From Phylloscopus collybita (taxonomy: Eukaryota > Chordata > Aves > Passeriformes > Phylloscopidae): 64,000 nt of DNA. Made by a program: the position numbers and the translations under genes. The notes below the pieces were generated by a model. The model had not been told where the DNA came from. It saw only the letters and a program-made list of their open reading frames with translations, and did no database searches. This document shows, one piece after another, positions 1 through 13,000 of this stretch. Location: assembly GCA_027886175.1 (NCBI GenBank), contig JAJNNQ010000019.1, forward strand, positions 13,254,501 through 13,318,500. Reading direction: 5' to 3'. Each line of letters starts with the position of its first letter. The first letter of the stretch is position 1.

Positions 1-1858
1 GCTCCTGGAGGTGGTCTGAAATCTGTGTATTAATGGATTTCTCTCCACTGGGGATCTGGAGGAGGTCATACCTCTTCTCTCCCACTTCCTCTTCCTGCAT
101 CCCTCAAACCTTGCTGTCAGGTGCATTTCTGGTAGTTAAGGTGCTGAAGTGCCAAAGCTTCCTCTTGCACTGCTCTTCCATCCAATCCATAAGGAAAACT
201 TATCTCCACTGAGTGAAACAGGGCTGCTGTTACTCAGTTATCTTAAAGACTGAGACTTGGTGTTTCCTTGTCAGTACATTCTTTATTTAAAATCTGTATG
301 TGGATAACTCCTGACCTTGATATAAATGCTTCAGGATGTAGGAATTGCTCAAAGTAGTCCAATCTGCTCTCTTGATTTTAACCTTTCAGGGTAGTTCATA
401 TGTTCATATGGACTCTGAAAAACTTCAGTACCCTGGAAAATGGTAGCAAAAACTGGCCAAAGACAACAAATACCCACAAACATATTGATAACAGAAGTTT
501 GGTCTGTGTCATAATCTCTGCTGTATTTTTTGCTAGTGAATATTTAATTAGTGAGTATTTAACACTTCTGGATGATAATGGTCCCAGATAAGAGGTAGTA
601 TACTTTTTCAGACATGAATGTAGGTCAGATGCCTGTTTGCTTTTTGCTGCAGTGCTGAAGCTGAAGGAAGACTGGAGCAGTTGGGATAAAGGGCACGTCC
701 CCAGCAGCACAGGCTGCCCATGGGCTTCCAGCAGGCTTTTCCAGCTGCTCTGTTTGATTTGAAGCTTGCCATAAGTGCCAGTGTGATTATTACTCTGGTT
801 TCTTCAGATATGCCATTGCGTGTTGTGGTTTGGGTGGGGGTTTTGTCCATATGGGCTCCAGTTGAGCCTACCCTTTTCCCTGTGCAGGGATTGATGATTC
901 CTGTAAGTTCTGTCACTGCGAGTGCGGGGTCACCACTGCAGCCTCTCTCTGTAAAGGCATAAAGCTCCTGTGCTTGGTAATGATACTTTGTATGGAAGAA
1001 ACTTTGGTGATCTCTGTTTGCTTAGTTTCAAATATTTCTTAAGCTATCAAGTACATACAATTTAATTATCTCTCCATTTTCTTGGTTTGTTTTATTGGTT
1101 TTTTTTTCCAACTGGTTTGGTTTTGATTTCAGAAAAGCTTCTTTAAAACACAAATCTTTGCTTATGAGAATTATTATTTCTGTCTTCCATCACAAGCGGT
1201 TACTAATTTTGCTTTGTTATTTTTCTTAGTCTCTTCTCCTTTTTACCTTTCCATGCAGCATTCCCAAGCAAAGGTTACTTCCCAGTTTGTCTCTTTCCTT
1301 CTCTCTGTGTCTGTTCATTTCTCAGTGCACAAGTGTTGGGGCTGAGTGAAGTAATGAACCATGGATCACTCAGACTTCTTTCCCTTCTCCCTTCATTGAG
1401 AGCAGTACAGAGGCAGGGGTTGACCTTTTAACTGTCTGTCAGCAGCAGTCACTGTATGGGAATTCCTTCCATTGCTGCTTCATTTCTATGACCAGAATTA
1501 AAGGATCTTGATCTCCTGGGACAGGAGCTGTATGGACAGAGGGATAATCCCAAGTGCTGAGGTTAAAACTGCTCTGCTTTGTCTTAAACTCTGCTAACTG
1601 AGTGAGGTTGTGCTGTAGCTAGAGGGAAGTTCCATCTCTTGAAGACTCTTGGGGTAGCTTTAGCAATGCCCTTCCAGGCTTGTTCTGGGAGTATTTTAGT
1701 AGGGAGAACTTGCCCCAGTTGCTGCCTCTCCTTTGTGAGGGCAGAGGATGAATAACCTGTTCCACCGAAATGGCAGGAGCTGGGAGTGGCCTGTCTTAGG
1801 CACAGAGTACCTGTGACACCAGCTGTGGGGTTGGTTGTGCTAGTGGGTAACTTCTTTA

Positions 1859-2160
1859 TAGAATCACAAAATGGTTTTGGTTCAAAGGAACCTTAAAGGC
1901 AATGTAGTTCCAACATCCTGCCATGGGCAGAGACACCTTCTGTTAGATGAGATTGCTCAGAGCTCCGTCCAGCCTGACCTTGAACACTACCAGGGATCCA
2001 GGGGCAGCCACAGCATCTCTGAGCAACCTGTACCAGGGCCTCACTACCTTCACACGGAAGAATTTCTTCCTCACATTTAGTCTAAACCTACTCACAGATT
2101 ATGGCCATTCCCCTTGTCCTGTCACTCTGTGTCCTTGTAAGAAGTCAGCAGACTGTTGGG
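1859..2160 (-). mobile_element. CR1 LINE 3' fragment
   Basis: The + strand reads as the reverse complement of an avian CR1 3' end: TAGAATCACAAAATGGTTTT, then CCTTAAAGGCAATGTAGTTC, TGACCTTGAACACTACCAGG and CTCACTACCTTCACACGGAA. The element's 3' terminus is at the left, so it lies on the - strand. It is 5'-truncated, as most CR1 copies are. Confidence 0.9.
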
Positions 2161-5100
2161 CCCAGGCTATCCAGGTGCCTTCAAATGTCATCTTTCCCTC
2201 AAGTTTGTTTCGGTAGGGTTTTTTTCCTGGTAAAAAAGCTGTTGATCTTCAGCCAGTTCAGCTGTATCTGGCATTGGTGGCTTGTAGGAGTTAGATGGAC
2301 TTGTTGACATCTCAAAATGTTAGGAAAAAATTAATGATCACCAAATTTAAAGGTAATGGTGGGGGCAGTCTGTGGACTAATCCTCAGCAAGCTTGCATTC
2401 TAACTAATAAGAAGTAGGTATTGGGAACAACTTTATCCTGGGCATAGATGGAATGCAGGGAGAAGCACGAGAGTTGCTGGCCTGGAAATGAGAAGATTTG
2501 AAGAGAGCACTGGAAGTTTATGGGGCAGAGTTGTTGCTGTTTCTGCCCCTGGCAGTGATGTTTGGGCTGGCTCATGTGTGGGGTGTGGCGCTACCAGTGT
2601 GGTGAGATCTGCTCTGGCGATATCCCTATCCCATGCTGCTGCTGCAGGGCCCTGGGCAGGTATCTGCTGTACACTCAGAGGAAAAGGTTATTAGTGTCAT
2701 TGTTTACACTGGATTGGTTAATTACCCTTTGGATGTGGCCGCCTCCTTTTATTTTCATCTTTGGCTTTGATTCTGTCCAGTTCGTGCCTGAAACATGCTT
2801 GGCAGGATCTACCTCCATTATTTTTGGGGGGTCAGTGGCTCTTTCTTGCTTTTCTTCATCGTGCTTACACAGAGTCTCTTTTGCTGCCCCAGCCTTTCTG
2901 CAAAACATGTTCTGTCCCTGGCTTCATTCAGTGACATTGTTTATAATTAAATCAGGAATAAACTGTAACAGGGCTTTCTTGGCCACAAATTTCCATAATG
3001 CCTTTCCAAATCAGGTCTGTATTGGAAGTGTGCAGGGCTACAACAGCTGCAGATCAGTGCTTGATCTCTGGACAGATGTTTCTTTGGGTATATGAAATTG
3101 CAAATTTGAAATTGCCTGTAACAGCAGACATATCTCTGCCCTATTGTGTGCAATTCAGTCTTGCTGTGGCTCTGCCAAGGTGGTCACATCCCTGGTCACA
3201 CTGTTGGAGCACGTGGGGTGTCTGCAGCTGCGTCTCCAGCTGCACTGAAGGGGCTGGTGCTGCTCTGATTTTTATTCAGAGATGTCCAGTGCTGCAGGAA
3301 AGGTGCACCCTGTGGCTGACAGCATTGTCTGTTTGTGGGCTTCTGCTTTGTGCCACTTCTTCCAGCAAGATGAATGGATTGAACAACAGCTTCCAGTGAC
3401 AGAGCCAAGAGTGGTTACTGGATAAGGGTTATTTTTTCCACTTTTTAATGATGTGGTTATTCTCAAGGGAGGAAGATTGGTGACAGACAGTTGAGGACTT
3501 GACAGTATGTTTACCAAAATGAAAACACTTAAAATTTAAGCTTTCTTTGCTTGACGTGTTTCATTATTTGCTGCATGGTAAGAATTTCAGGAGGCTAATA
3601 GAAAGCCTCCTTCTCATGAAGCTGAGCATCAACATTTGGTATTTCACTGAGTGAACTGCAGACTGGTGTGTTTGGTTGGCATAGTACAAACTCAAGAGAT
3701 GACTTTGCATGTGGTTTTTATGTCATCCTGCTGCTGAATCTCGGCTTGTGACCCCTTCCACAGTGATCGTTTGGGGTCTTCGGTGGAGAGGGTTTGATTA
3801 AAAATGTCTGCAAGGTACAGTCTTGTTTTGGCCAAAAATAGCACTCATTTCAGAGAGATCTGAAATGCTGCATATTAGGCTGCAGCTTGTCCCATCTGAA
3901 CAGCAAATTAATACCAAATTTCATAACAGGGTTCTGACTCCCTTGAGGAGAATATCAAACAATACAAAACTGGTGCTCCTCATCAGTGGAGAAGATCCTA
4001 TTCTTTCCTTCCTCATTAACCAAGACTCTTACCTGTTCTGGAGTTACAGCATGGTTCTTACCCAATCTGCAGTGGCTCACAAATTTTCTTGTTATTTAAA
4101 TACTTGAATATTTCCAATAGCTCTGAAGGTGAACAGTGTTGTGATCAGATGTAGGGGACTACATCTGAAGTTTATTTTTTTAAAAAACTTGGGCTTTCCC
4201 TAGCTTACAGAGAAGTCACTGTTATTGCAGGGCTAAATTATTTGCCGTCAGGATTTATCAGCAGTCTGATCTTGGAGTAGTAAATGCTAATTTTAATAGA
4301 AGTGAAATTTGTTGTATTCTGACATAAGAAGTGTATGCTTTGGGGCTATAATTTTTCTATCACGCTTCAGAGTTTAAAGGAAGAGACTTAACTGTACCTG
4401 GGAAGGATAATAACTGCTGCTTTTGCTCTTCTGCTGTTAGCTTTTCAGTGTTACACGTTTTTAAAGTCCCTAGCAGATTTTTTTTTTTTCCCCGTGTAAA
4501 GAAAAAAATGCTAAAGGCATCTCTGGCAGGTTGGTAGGATTTAGGGAGAGTAGAGAGGAAAATTATGCAAGACAGTGACCTGCTGCAGTGCATCCTGTCA
4601 CAAGGCTCTCCCTCAGGACATGATGCTTCCTGATCTGCCTCGGTGACCCACTGGTGGGGGCTGTGTGGGGGTGATGGTGAGTCCAACACCTGACTGCTAA
4701 TGCTGGGGAAATGAGAGAGGAAGCTGGGCAGGAATGAGAATAGCTGCTGACTTCTTGGAAAGAGGTTTAGGCATTGTCTGAATAGTTTCTTGAAAGCTAC
4801 CTTTTTACTCGGCTGGGGTGTTGGAGGTTGACAAAGAGTTGATTTAAATGCAGACTTGCCTAAGGGCAGGGGTTGTGGGTGTGCTTCAGGTGGATCAATG
4901 TGAATGGCTCTGGCAAATCTCCAGTGAGGTTTTACTGCTCCATCCAGTGACCGTGCTCAGGTTACAGTTGTCAGTAAGATGCACACCTATTGTATGTGTA
5001 TGCACAGCCTCGGAGATAATCAGCTGGGATATACATGTGCCCCTCAAAGCCCAGACTGGAAATCTGTGTAAAAAAATTTGAAGCCAAAGTCACATTTACA

Positions 5101-6278
5101 AGAACTCAAGCAGGAAACAGACAAAAAAAAAAGAAGGGGTTTGCATCTGAAAGTACATCTGCATTTTAAAAGCAACAGCCAAGGCAGCACCTCTGGTTCC
5201 TGTGCTCACAGATACAGCTGGAGACACAGAGGCTGCAGCAAGGCACTGGCTGAAAGAGGAGCTGCATCCTCCTGCCTGGTGCCGTTCACATTCCCTGTTC
5301 CTGAACTCCTGCTCAGCAGCAAGTTACCGTGTGGCTTTTGATGAGTAAGTGAAAAGAATTTCAATAATGTAGTCTGTAACCTCATTACGTGCCTTTATTT
5401 CATGTGACAGAGTTTATTCTTTTGTGTTTTCTTTAACCACATGAAGAAGACACATAAAACTCAATGAGAAACGGAATATACCTTTTATTAGAGAGGTCTG
5501 TTGTGTTTTAGTTGCTGGGATGTTGAACTGGGTATGGCAAGAGACGTGCCTCGAGCAGGGTGGTTAGGAGGATGGAGAAGTGAAGCAGAAAGGTGTGTGT
5601 TTGTGCTGTAACAGCTTTAACGAGGAGCATATTCCTTGTGCCTATTGGCAGGAAAAATACCTAGAGTGGTTCTTGGAGCTCCTAAAATGCTGAACCCACC
5701 TGGGACATGCTGGTGTGGGTGCTGCTAAACAAGCAGGATAACTCACAGCTGGGTACAGGGACTCCTGTATCCTGTGAAAACCTATTGTATCTCGGCTCAA
5801 TTATTCACCAAAGCTCCGAGATCCTCTCCTTGGCAGAGGTCCTGCTGGTAAAGCACATCCAGCCAGAGAGGCTTGGTGCTTCGCAGGCACCACGGGACCT
5901 GCTCTCAGCTCTTGGGCAGTGTCACAGAAGTGGCATTGAACAGCTTTAGGGTTTGTGTATTGAAAGATTTCGGCGTTCTTGTGGCTGCTGCACAGCCCTC
6001 AGAAGCTGAGTGTGTTTGGGTGACTGCGGAGTTGATACTTGTGAGCAGGCAAGGTCGTTGTGTCTGTCTGTGTCCTAGAGGGGGGTGACTGCTGTTATGC
6101 TCCTTTTGTGCTCCTTAGTTTTGGAGCAAAGCAACACCAGATCTGCTCATACAAGCTAAACCCTAGTATATAAGATTATTTTGTGATTGTGCCTGTCTTT
6201 GGTTTTAAATATTTTCTGGTGAAGCTTTTTCCTGAGCATATCTGAGAAGCAGGAAAGTTACTAACTTGTAGATACCAA

Positions 6279-6477
6279 GTTTTGGGTTTGTGGGGTTTTT
6301 TTTGTTTGGTTGGGGGGTTTTTTGTCTGTTTTTTTTTGTTTGTTTGTTTGTTTTTTGTTTTGTTTTGGGTTTTTGTTTTTGTTTTTGTGTTTTTTGTTTG
6401 TTTGGGTTTTTTTGTGGTTTTTTTTTGTTTTTTGTTTTTTTTTTGGGGGGGGGGGTGGTTTGTTGTTTTTTTTTTTT
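6279..6477 (+). repeat. 199-base tract of T and G only (one C)
   Basis: Runs of T(3-12) separated by G(1-11). The only base in 6279-6477 that is not T or G is C at 6326. It includes G11 near 6445-6455. The other strand is pure A/C. Open frames through it are artefacts of composition. Confidence 0.93.
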
Positions 6478-6918
6478 CCCAACTGATAAACACTTAATTT
6501 GCTGTTGTTATCATGCTTCAGTCAGGAGAATTTCACAGTTTCTTATTGCTACTTTTTCCGTATGTTGCAACCTTTGAAATGAACAAACTGGTGAAATAAT
6601 GGGGTCTAGTAGTGACTCCAAATATTTACCCGTTCAAATGTGTGAAGTTTGAGAGCAGTCATTTACCAGAGGTCATGTTACTTACTAAAAAAATAACAGA
6701 AACCTTCCCAAATCCTCTTATTGTTTTGTTCTTTCAGAGGAATGGGGAGAACCATTGTGTTCTTCGAAGGTGTAGGAGCCACTGAGTAAAATCAGGACTT
6801 GCATTCTAATGTAAATGTCTCTGCTGTCCCGTGTAATCTGCACACAGGGGGGGCAGCAAATCTCTTCAAAAGCATCTGGAGCTTTAGTGATTTCTTGTGT
6901 TCTGGTTTTTCCCCAAAG

Positions 6919-7054
6919 ATCCGAGCCAAGAAGAAACCTACTCCAGTGAAGTATGAAGTTGGGGATCTTGTTTGGGCCAAGTTCAACAGACGCCCATGGT
7001 GGCCATGCACAATTTGTCATGACCCAGTGCTGGACTGTCACTCAAAAATGAAAG
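6919..7054 (+). CDS. NSD1: NSD1 exon (window exon 1): first PWWP domain, N-terminal half
   Basis: Window residues 1-45. It carries the PWWP start [11 protein letters not shown] and the core RRPWWPC. The acceptor is a pyrimidine-rich tract ending CCCCAAAG; the donor is AAAG|GTACTG. It starts on a codon boundary and ends in phase 1, completed by TT of the next exon to give Val. Confidence 0.95.
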
Positions 7055-10000
7055 GTACTGTATCTGCTCAGACCACAAAGTCGAGGTGTTGTGTATGGCA
7101 GGATGCTGCAGTTTTTAATTAATTTTAAAAGCATTTCTTGCCTTTGAAAGGTGTGAAGAAATTGGCTTTTGCTGGAAAACAAGACCTGGTTCCATAAAGC
7201 AGAGCTAAATGAGGGAGGTGGCAGGAAGAAGGGGCTGGGGTGGTGAAGTGGCATAGATAGCTGTTGGATATTTAGGCATTTCTTCCCAGACTGTAGGAGG
7301 GACATATAGCTGGCTAAGCTCAGGGCAGTGCAGAAGAAAGAGCAGCCTCTCAAAAACGTTATGCAGAGAAAAAGGAGATGGGTCAGAGAGGTGCAACAGG
7401 TGAGGAAGCAGAGCTGAAAAGATTGGCATTTGGGAGGACACAGTTGTTCTTGGAGACAGGGAGGCTGGAGAGGCTGAGGAGTGGAGTGTGGGGTAGTGCA
7501 GTGTAGCTGCTAAATGCCTGAAGGTGTGATGGGATCATGTGCATGGAAGTTAAATTTTTGGTCTTGTTTGGCACAAGAAAGTAAGGGGCTGTTGATAGGG
7601 AAGTTCTGGAAAAACTAAGAGATGGAGCCACATATGTGAATATTTAGGGTATAGTGTGAACAAAGCTGAGTGTGAGGAGGAGAGATGGGCAAATATGACA
7701 GAGCTGTGTGTGCTTGACCACAGGAGAGAGCGAGGAGGGGAGAAAGAGAGTCTTAGAAGATCAAGACAGAGGTGAGTGATGGAGAGAACAGAAGGGAAGT
7801 GAGGAATTGTTTGCTTTTAGTATCATACCAGATGCCACGAGCAGACTGCCACAAACAGACTTGTTTGTTCCTGGTTTCCCCTTCTGATTCTTTTTGTTCT
7901 GTGGGCAACTGGAAACCCCTTGGACTGGTGTCCTCTGCCACTGACAACTCTAGACTGGTGAGATTGCCACTTACTACTGTATTTGTCTCCAGGTTTTGTC
8001 GCTCTTGCCAGCCTAAAAGCACAAGTGCTGGGCATGAGTGGAGTTCTTTTTGAGTGGCCATCAGCTCAGAGCAGCTGCTGTTTCTCTAGAGACATGAAGT
8101 AGCTTTTCCTATGTGATGCTCACATCATCCCCAAGCCTGGTTGTTGAAGTCTTCCTTCTTCACCTCCCCGTTCATCCTTTGGGAGGCATTTATCCTGATT
8201 CTAGAGAATACTGAATGTGCTGTTTTAAGTAGTCTTTTCCCAGCTCTCAAAATCCTCAAAATCAGAGATGCTTACAGAAGATATGCTGATATTTATTCTC
8301 CCATCCCTCCTCATGATGTTTTGGGCAGGATTTAATGTATATAGCTGTCCAGTATTCCCCTCTCAGTCTGTGCATGAGGTTTCTAATAAAGGAATTCTGC
8401 AGGGAAAGCTCTGTTAGCAAGTTCCAGGAAGGCTTGATCTCCAGCCACGTGATGGACTCTCCCATCATTGCTTTGTCTGTGTTCAAACCAATGGAGCTCA
8501 GAGGAAAATTTTATTTTCCAGCTGTGGCTGTGTAATCTGCTTGTCCTCCCTTCCCAGTGCCAAGGTGGCAAAGCAGGTGGATCTGAGCTCTGGCACTTTT
8601 GGGCAGGAAGAGCTGGGCTCTGTGTGCACTGTAGGAAGCACAGTCCTACTGCCTTGGCTCTCCTGTTGCCAAGGGAACAAGCCCTTCAAAACAAGGCAGG
8701 TTGCTTCAACCTCATCACTTGTGCTGAAAGCTCTTCTCTGGGGATTTGAGGAATGGTCTTTAGTTAAAGGCAGTTTACCTTTTCTCAGCAAACTCTTGAC
8801 TTGAAAGATTTTTGGAGCTGGAAGATGTAGGCTCAATGGCTTGAATCCTAGACTGTGAATGGAGTGGATGAAGCCTGTGATCATTGCACTTGGTTTGATG
8901 TTGTTCTGGTCATTGTTTGTCATCCTCTCAGTGGTCTTGGCTAGAATTCCACTTTCAGCATCACTTAAAGCCAGGCTGCCACACTGTGCTGGCACCCTGG
9001 AAGAGGCAGCACAGACCAGATGGGGTGGAAGAGTAATCTGCCTGTTCAGAGGGTGAGGGTGTTTCCAGTAGAAGGTTAATACATTGCAGCAAACTGCTGG
9101 TAGAAGTTTATATCCCTTATTTTCAAGTGTTGTTTGCTCTGTTTTAATGCTTGTGACCTGTCCTTTTTTCCACCAGCACACTCAGTACTGATTCAGTTCT
9201 TATTTGTACCATGTGTGTTCAACATTCTTGCATAGAAAGTACCTTTAAAGAATCTTTGAATGTGCCCTTATTGAATTTCTTCTCTTTCTCTGCACCTCTG
9301 TGCCTGAAGTATGGAGAGACTCATTGCAACTAATGTTGTGTCATATTGCACCTAATCTTTTCGGTGTGTATGCATGTTTGCTTAAATGCTGCTGTTCATG
9401 TTTTGTGTCCTAAATAAGACTTTGTTTGGTATTAAAACATTGAACAAGATGGGATGTATTGTGATAGGAAAGGCTCAACCTGTGTGAGTAAATCCTGTCC
9501 AGAAGGATGTCAGTTCTGGGTGTTGCCAGCACTGTTGTGTTTTCCCAACGGTCAAGTGCTCTGGACTGTTTAATCATTAATCAGGGAGTAGCAGAAAAGA
9601 AATGTTCTGCCTGGTGTGTTGTGTCTCTCAAGGAAAAAATATTTAGATATTTTTGCCTTTTAAATTTGTTTTAAGCAATCTTTGCTGTAGGAAGATGACC
9701 AATCATAGGCGTGTTATTCAATTGTTTGTAAGAAAAAAACCCCAAACAATGTTAAACTAGAGGAGCAATGTAGAATACAGACAGCAGCAGTCAAAGGGGT
9801 CTCTCTTAGTTGTGAGTAGAAATCTCCAGAACTGGCATTTATGTGGGATTGTCGTTGAGCAAAATGTAATTGAAAATTGCCTCTCAAATTGTTACAGTTT
9901 TCTGTTTCTCTTTTTGTGTCTTTATTCTGTTACTTACAAGGGGTTAATTCTGTTAAATTTCTTGAAATAGTTTCCAATCAGAAACCATACCGAGAGTACT

Positions 10001-13000
10001 ATGTGGATGCCTTAGGAGAACCTTCAGAGAAAACCTGGGTTGCTGGGAAAGCTATTGTCCTCTTTGAAGGGAGACATCAGTTTGAAGAGCTGCCTGTTCT
10101 CCGGAAAAGAGGAAAGCAAAAGGAAAAAGGCTACAAACATAAGGTGAAAGAGCTGTTTTCTGTAATATGTTTTTATTTCTTTGGCTCTGCACAGTACAAA
10201 ATATTCCTTTATGCATGGATTTGTACTTTGACAGCTTCTGTGAGACTGACTGCAGCAAGGCAGTCACGGAAGGGATTCTTTGCATCCCTACAGCAGCATA
10301 GTTTATAAACTGCCAGGAGTTTCCAGGCTCTCTTCTATGGTGGGGTGTGGCCTGCTGCTTCTATTGCTCTGGACAGCTCTGGAAGGCAGAGGAATCTGGA
10401 CTCTGTTGGTGTGGGATCTGTTCAGTGGCACAGCCCTCTCCTGATGTGGATTGCAGTACTGCTAAAGAACTCTGCTCTCTGGCAGCCTCCTTTGGCTGAT
10501 CTGAATCAGAGCTGGAGTTGCATGCTTCATTAGATCACTGGCTGAGATAAAGCAGTGGGGTTTTTAGCACTGCTTCAGTAATTCTCTTTATAGAAACCTG
10601 TTAGGACTTAAAATTTGACTTGGAAAATGCGTTGTCAGTGAGCCTGTGGGAATGAGTTTTGTGGCTCATCGCATCGTCTCCGTTTCCAAACATAACGGCC
10701 CTGAGCACTTGTAGCCAGTTAATGTAATGTGACACAGGGGTCTGGTCTATGTCTTTAGGAAGGTGACTGCAGAAATTAACTCATTAGAATTGCTGAAGTG
10801 CAGAACTACAGAGGCTACTGTGTTACTGTAAGAGAGCAAATAGTTATACTAGGCAATGATATCTGGTTTTTCTTTTACTCCAAAGCTTTATAAGCTATGT
10901 CAGTGCAGAACTCAGATTGAATGTGCTCCTGCAGATTTGAGTCTCTGGGGGCAACGGCCTTATATGGCTTTTCTTTTCCAAGGGCACGTTCAGTATCTTC
11001 TTTAAGGACTTCTCTCCTTGTGCTCTCAGACCTCCCAACAACTAGTGACATGTTCTAACTTCTCTGGTCCTAGAAGTGCTGCATGGCTGAAATCTCATTC
11101 TATATGTAAATGGATTGCCAGCATGCCCACAGTAGAGGGAATAAAATGTTTGTTGCTCACATAAATGTCCAGGTTTGCACCCCTGGAAGCCAAAATTGAT
11201 GCAAAGCAGAGAGTATTTGGCTGGATTCCTCAGGCTTCATAAAACTTCTTGAGTCTGCTGAGATGAGACATTTTTGGTTTGGGTTTTTCTGTAAAAGAAA
11301 GGTGTCAGCAATATAAGTTGTTTCTCCTTTGTTGGGGTTGATTTGGATTTTAGGAGCAGTTGTGAAGCTTTTGGTTTGGGTTGTGCAGCCAGAAACTATA
11401 CATGGAGATAAGAGACAAGTTCCTTGTTGATTTTGAGTATTAGCAGAGGTTCCTGTTAAGCATGCAGAGAGCTTTCTGGTTTTTCTAAAGATACAGAGTT
11501 AAAATGGGAGGCTTCTCAGGAATGGACATTGTGAACTTGATAGAGCACATCTTAAATGTGTGTAGCTCTCATGTTTGTCCCGTGGTGAGTTGATGGAGAG
11601 GGCAGATCTGAATTCAGGGGATGCAGGAAGAATCAACAATGAGCACAGCAAACAGGTCTGCTCAGATATTTTGAGGAAAACAATGCTGCATTTGCCTTGA
11701 GAGGCTTGCTGGCTGTAGCTTCGCATTTCTGTGCCAGGGATCCATACCATATGCACTGCCCTTTATAGGCTGCTGTGTTCAGGATGTGTTGGGATGCCAA
11801 GACATCTGGTTCCTCAGTGACCTGTACTTGCCAGGGACCTTTTTACTGTTCTGGGAATGCACAGGGCTCAGCTGGAATGCAGGGTGCTTACCCCAGGAGT
11901 ACTTCCTGTGTCTGCCAGACACAGTCTCAGGGAATGCATGTGATTGTCTTAAAGATGCAAAATGCAGGAATGTCACTGTGCTCTGTGCCTTGTACTCCTT
12001 GCTTTTATCTCTTTGATTACCTACTCAAATTTGTCTTTTTTTGTCTCCAACTTTTAAGGTTCCTCAGAGATTTAGGGCTAAATGGGAAGTCAGTGTTGGA
12101 CAGGCAGAAGACATTCTTCTCAGGGGGCCAGAGGATCAGAAGTGCAGCCAGAACTCCAGCGAGCCAGACAGCGAGAAGGACGTGCAGTTGGAATACTACA
12201 CCAATGGCCCTGGAGCAGAAAGGGACACGCAACTGAACGGCTGCTTCAAATCCTTGACTTTTGATTCCAGACACGTGGCCAGCGAAAAAGGAAAATTGCA
12301 CATCAAGCCACACATGAAAACAACCTCTGAAAGCAGAAAAAGGACTACTAGAGTAAAAAAGAGTGGCGCGAGAGGGGAAGAAGCATCGAGGGAAGAAATC
12401 CAAGACAAAACACCAGAGAGCGTAGTTAGAAACGTGATTGTTGGGGACCTACCAGAGAAACACGCGTCTCATGAGCTTCGCCGGATTGCCAACAGCCTGA
12501 CAGCATCCAGTAGCACCAGGGAAAACCATTTGCTTTCCTCCTTTGGAGAAAGACGTTTTGAGAAGACGCTTTTAAAACCAGACTATGAGAACCGTAAAAG
12601 TGATGCTCTGAAAAACACCTTCCAAGGGGATTTGTTTTCCAGCCCATCTTTTGAGAGAGAGAAGAGCTCCCTGGGCATTTTGTGCAGTTCCAAGTTAAAA
12701 ATACACTATTCTTCATCTGATGCTGGTGTTGAGAAAAAACGAACTGAATCAGATTCATCCTCTTCCCTTTCTGATGGTGGGAACAGTGATGTAGATACCA
12801 TGGACCAAAGTTCAGAAAGAGCCTCTAGTGCTCTTGAAGTTAGTGATTCTTCAGATAAAGTGGAGAAGGACTTTCCTATGACGTCAAGTGGAAACATTAA
12901 ACTTTCCATGTATCTTTCTCAGAAGAGCAGCAGAAGGGCCAGGAAGAAGTCACACAGAGATCGCAAACCTCTGGGAGGTTCAGTAACCAACAGACTTGAT

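Larger units (their letters stand above)
1..6918 (+). other. NSD1 intron upstream of the first PWWP exon
   Basis: No coding exon recognised. None of the open frames here resembles the NSD1 N-terminus, so the preceding coding exon lies left of base 1. It contains a CR1 fragment (about 1859-2160) and a T/G-only tract (6279-6477). Confidence 0.75.

Noticed and set aside
2562..3095. 177-codon frame in the NSD1 intron
   Set aside because: Cys/Phe/Leu-rich translation with no domain, no splice support and no promoter; typical chance frame.
6176..6577. Overlapping Phe/Cys/Gly or Lys/Asn/Pro frames
   Set aside because: These are translations of the T/G-only tract on both strands.
7200..7790. Purine-rich stretch considered as a satellite or transposon
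   Set aside because: No period or repeat unit found by eye, and no match to another stretch in the window.
12041..12058. Extension of the long NSD1 exon to the left
   Set aside because: The sequence is the polypyrimidine tract and AAG acceptor; coding joins at 12059.
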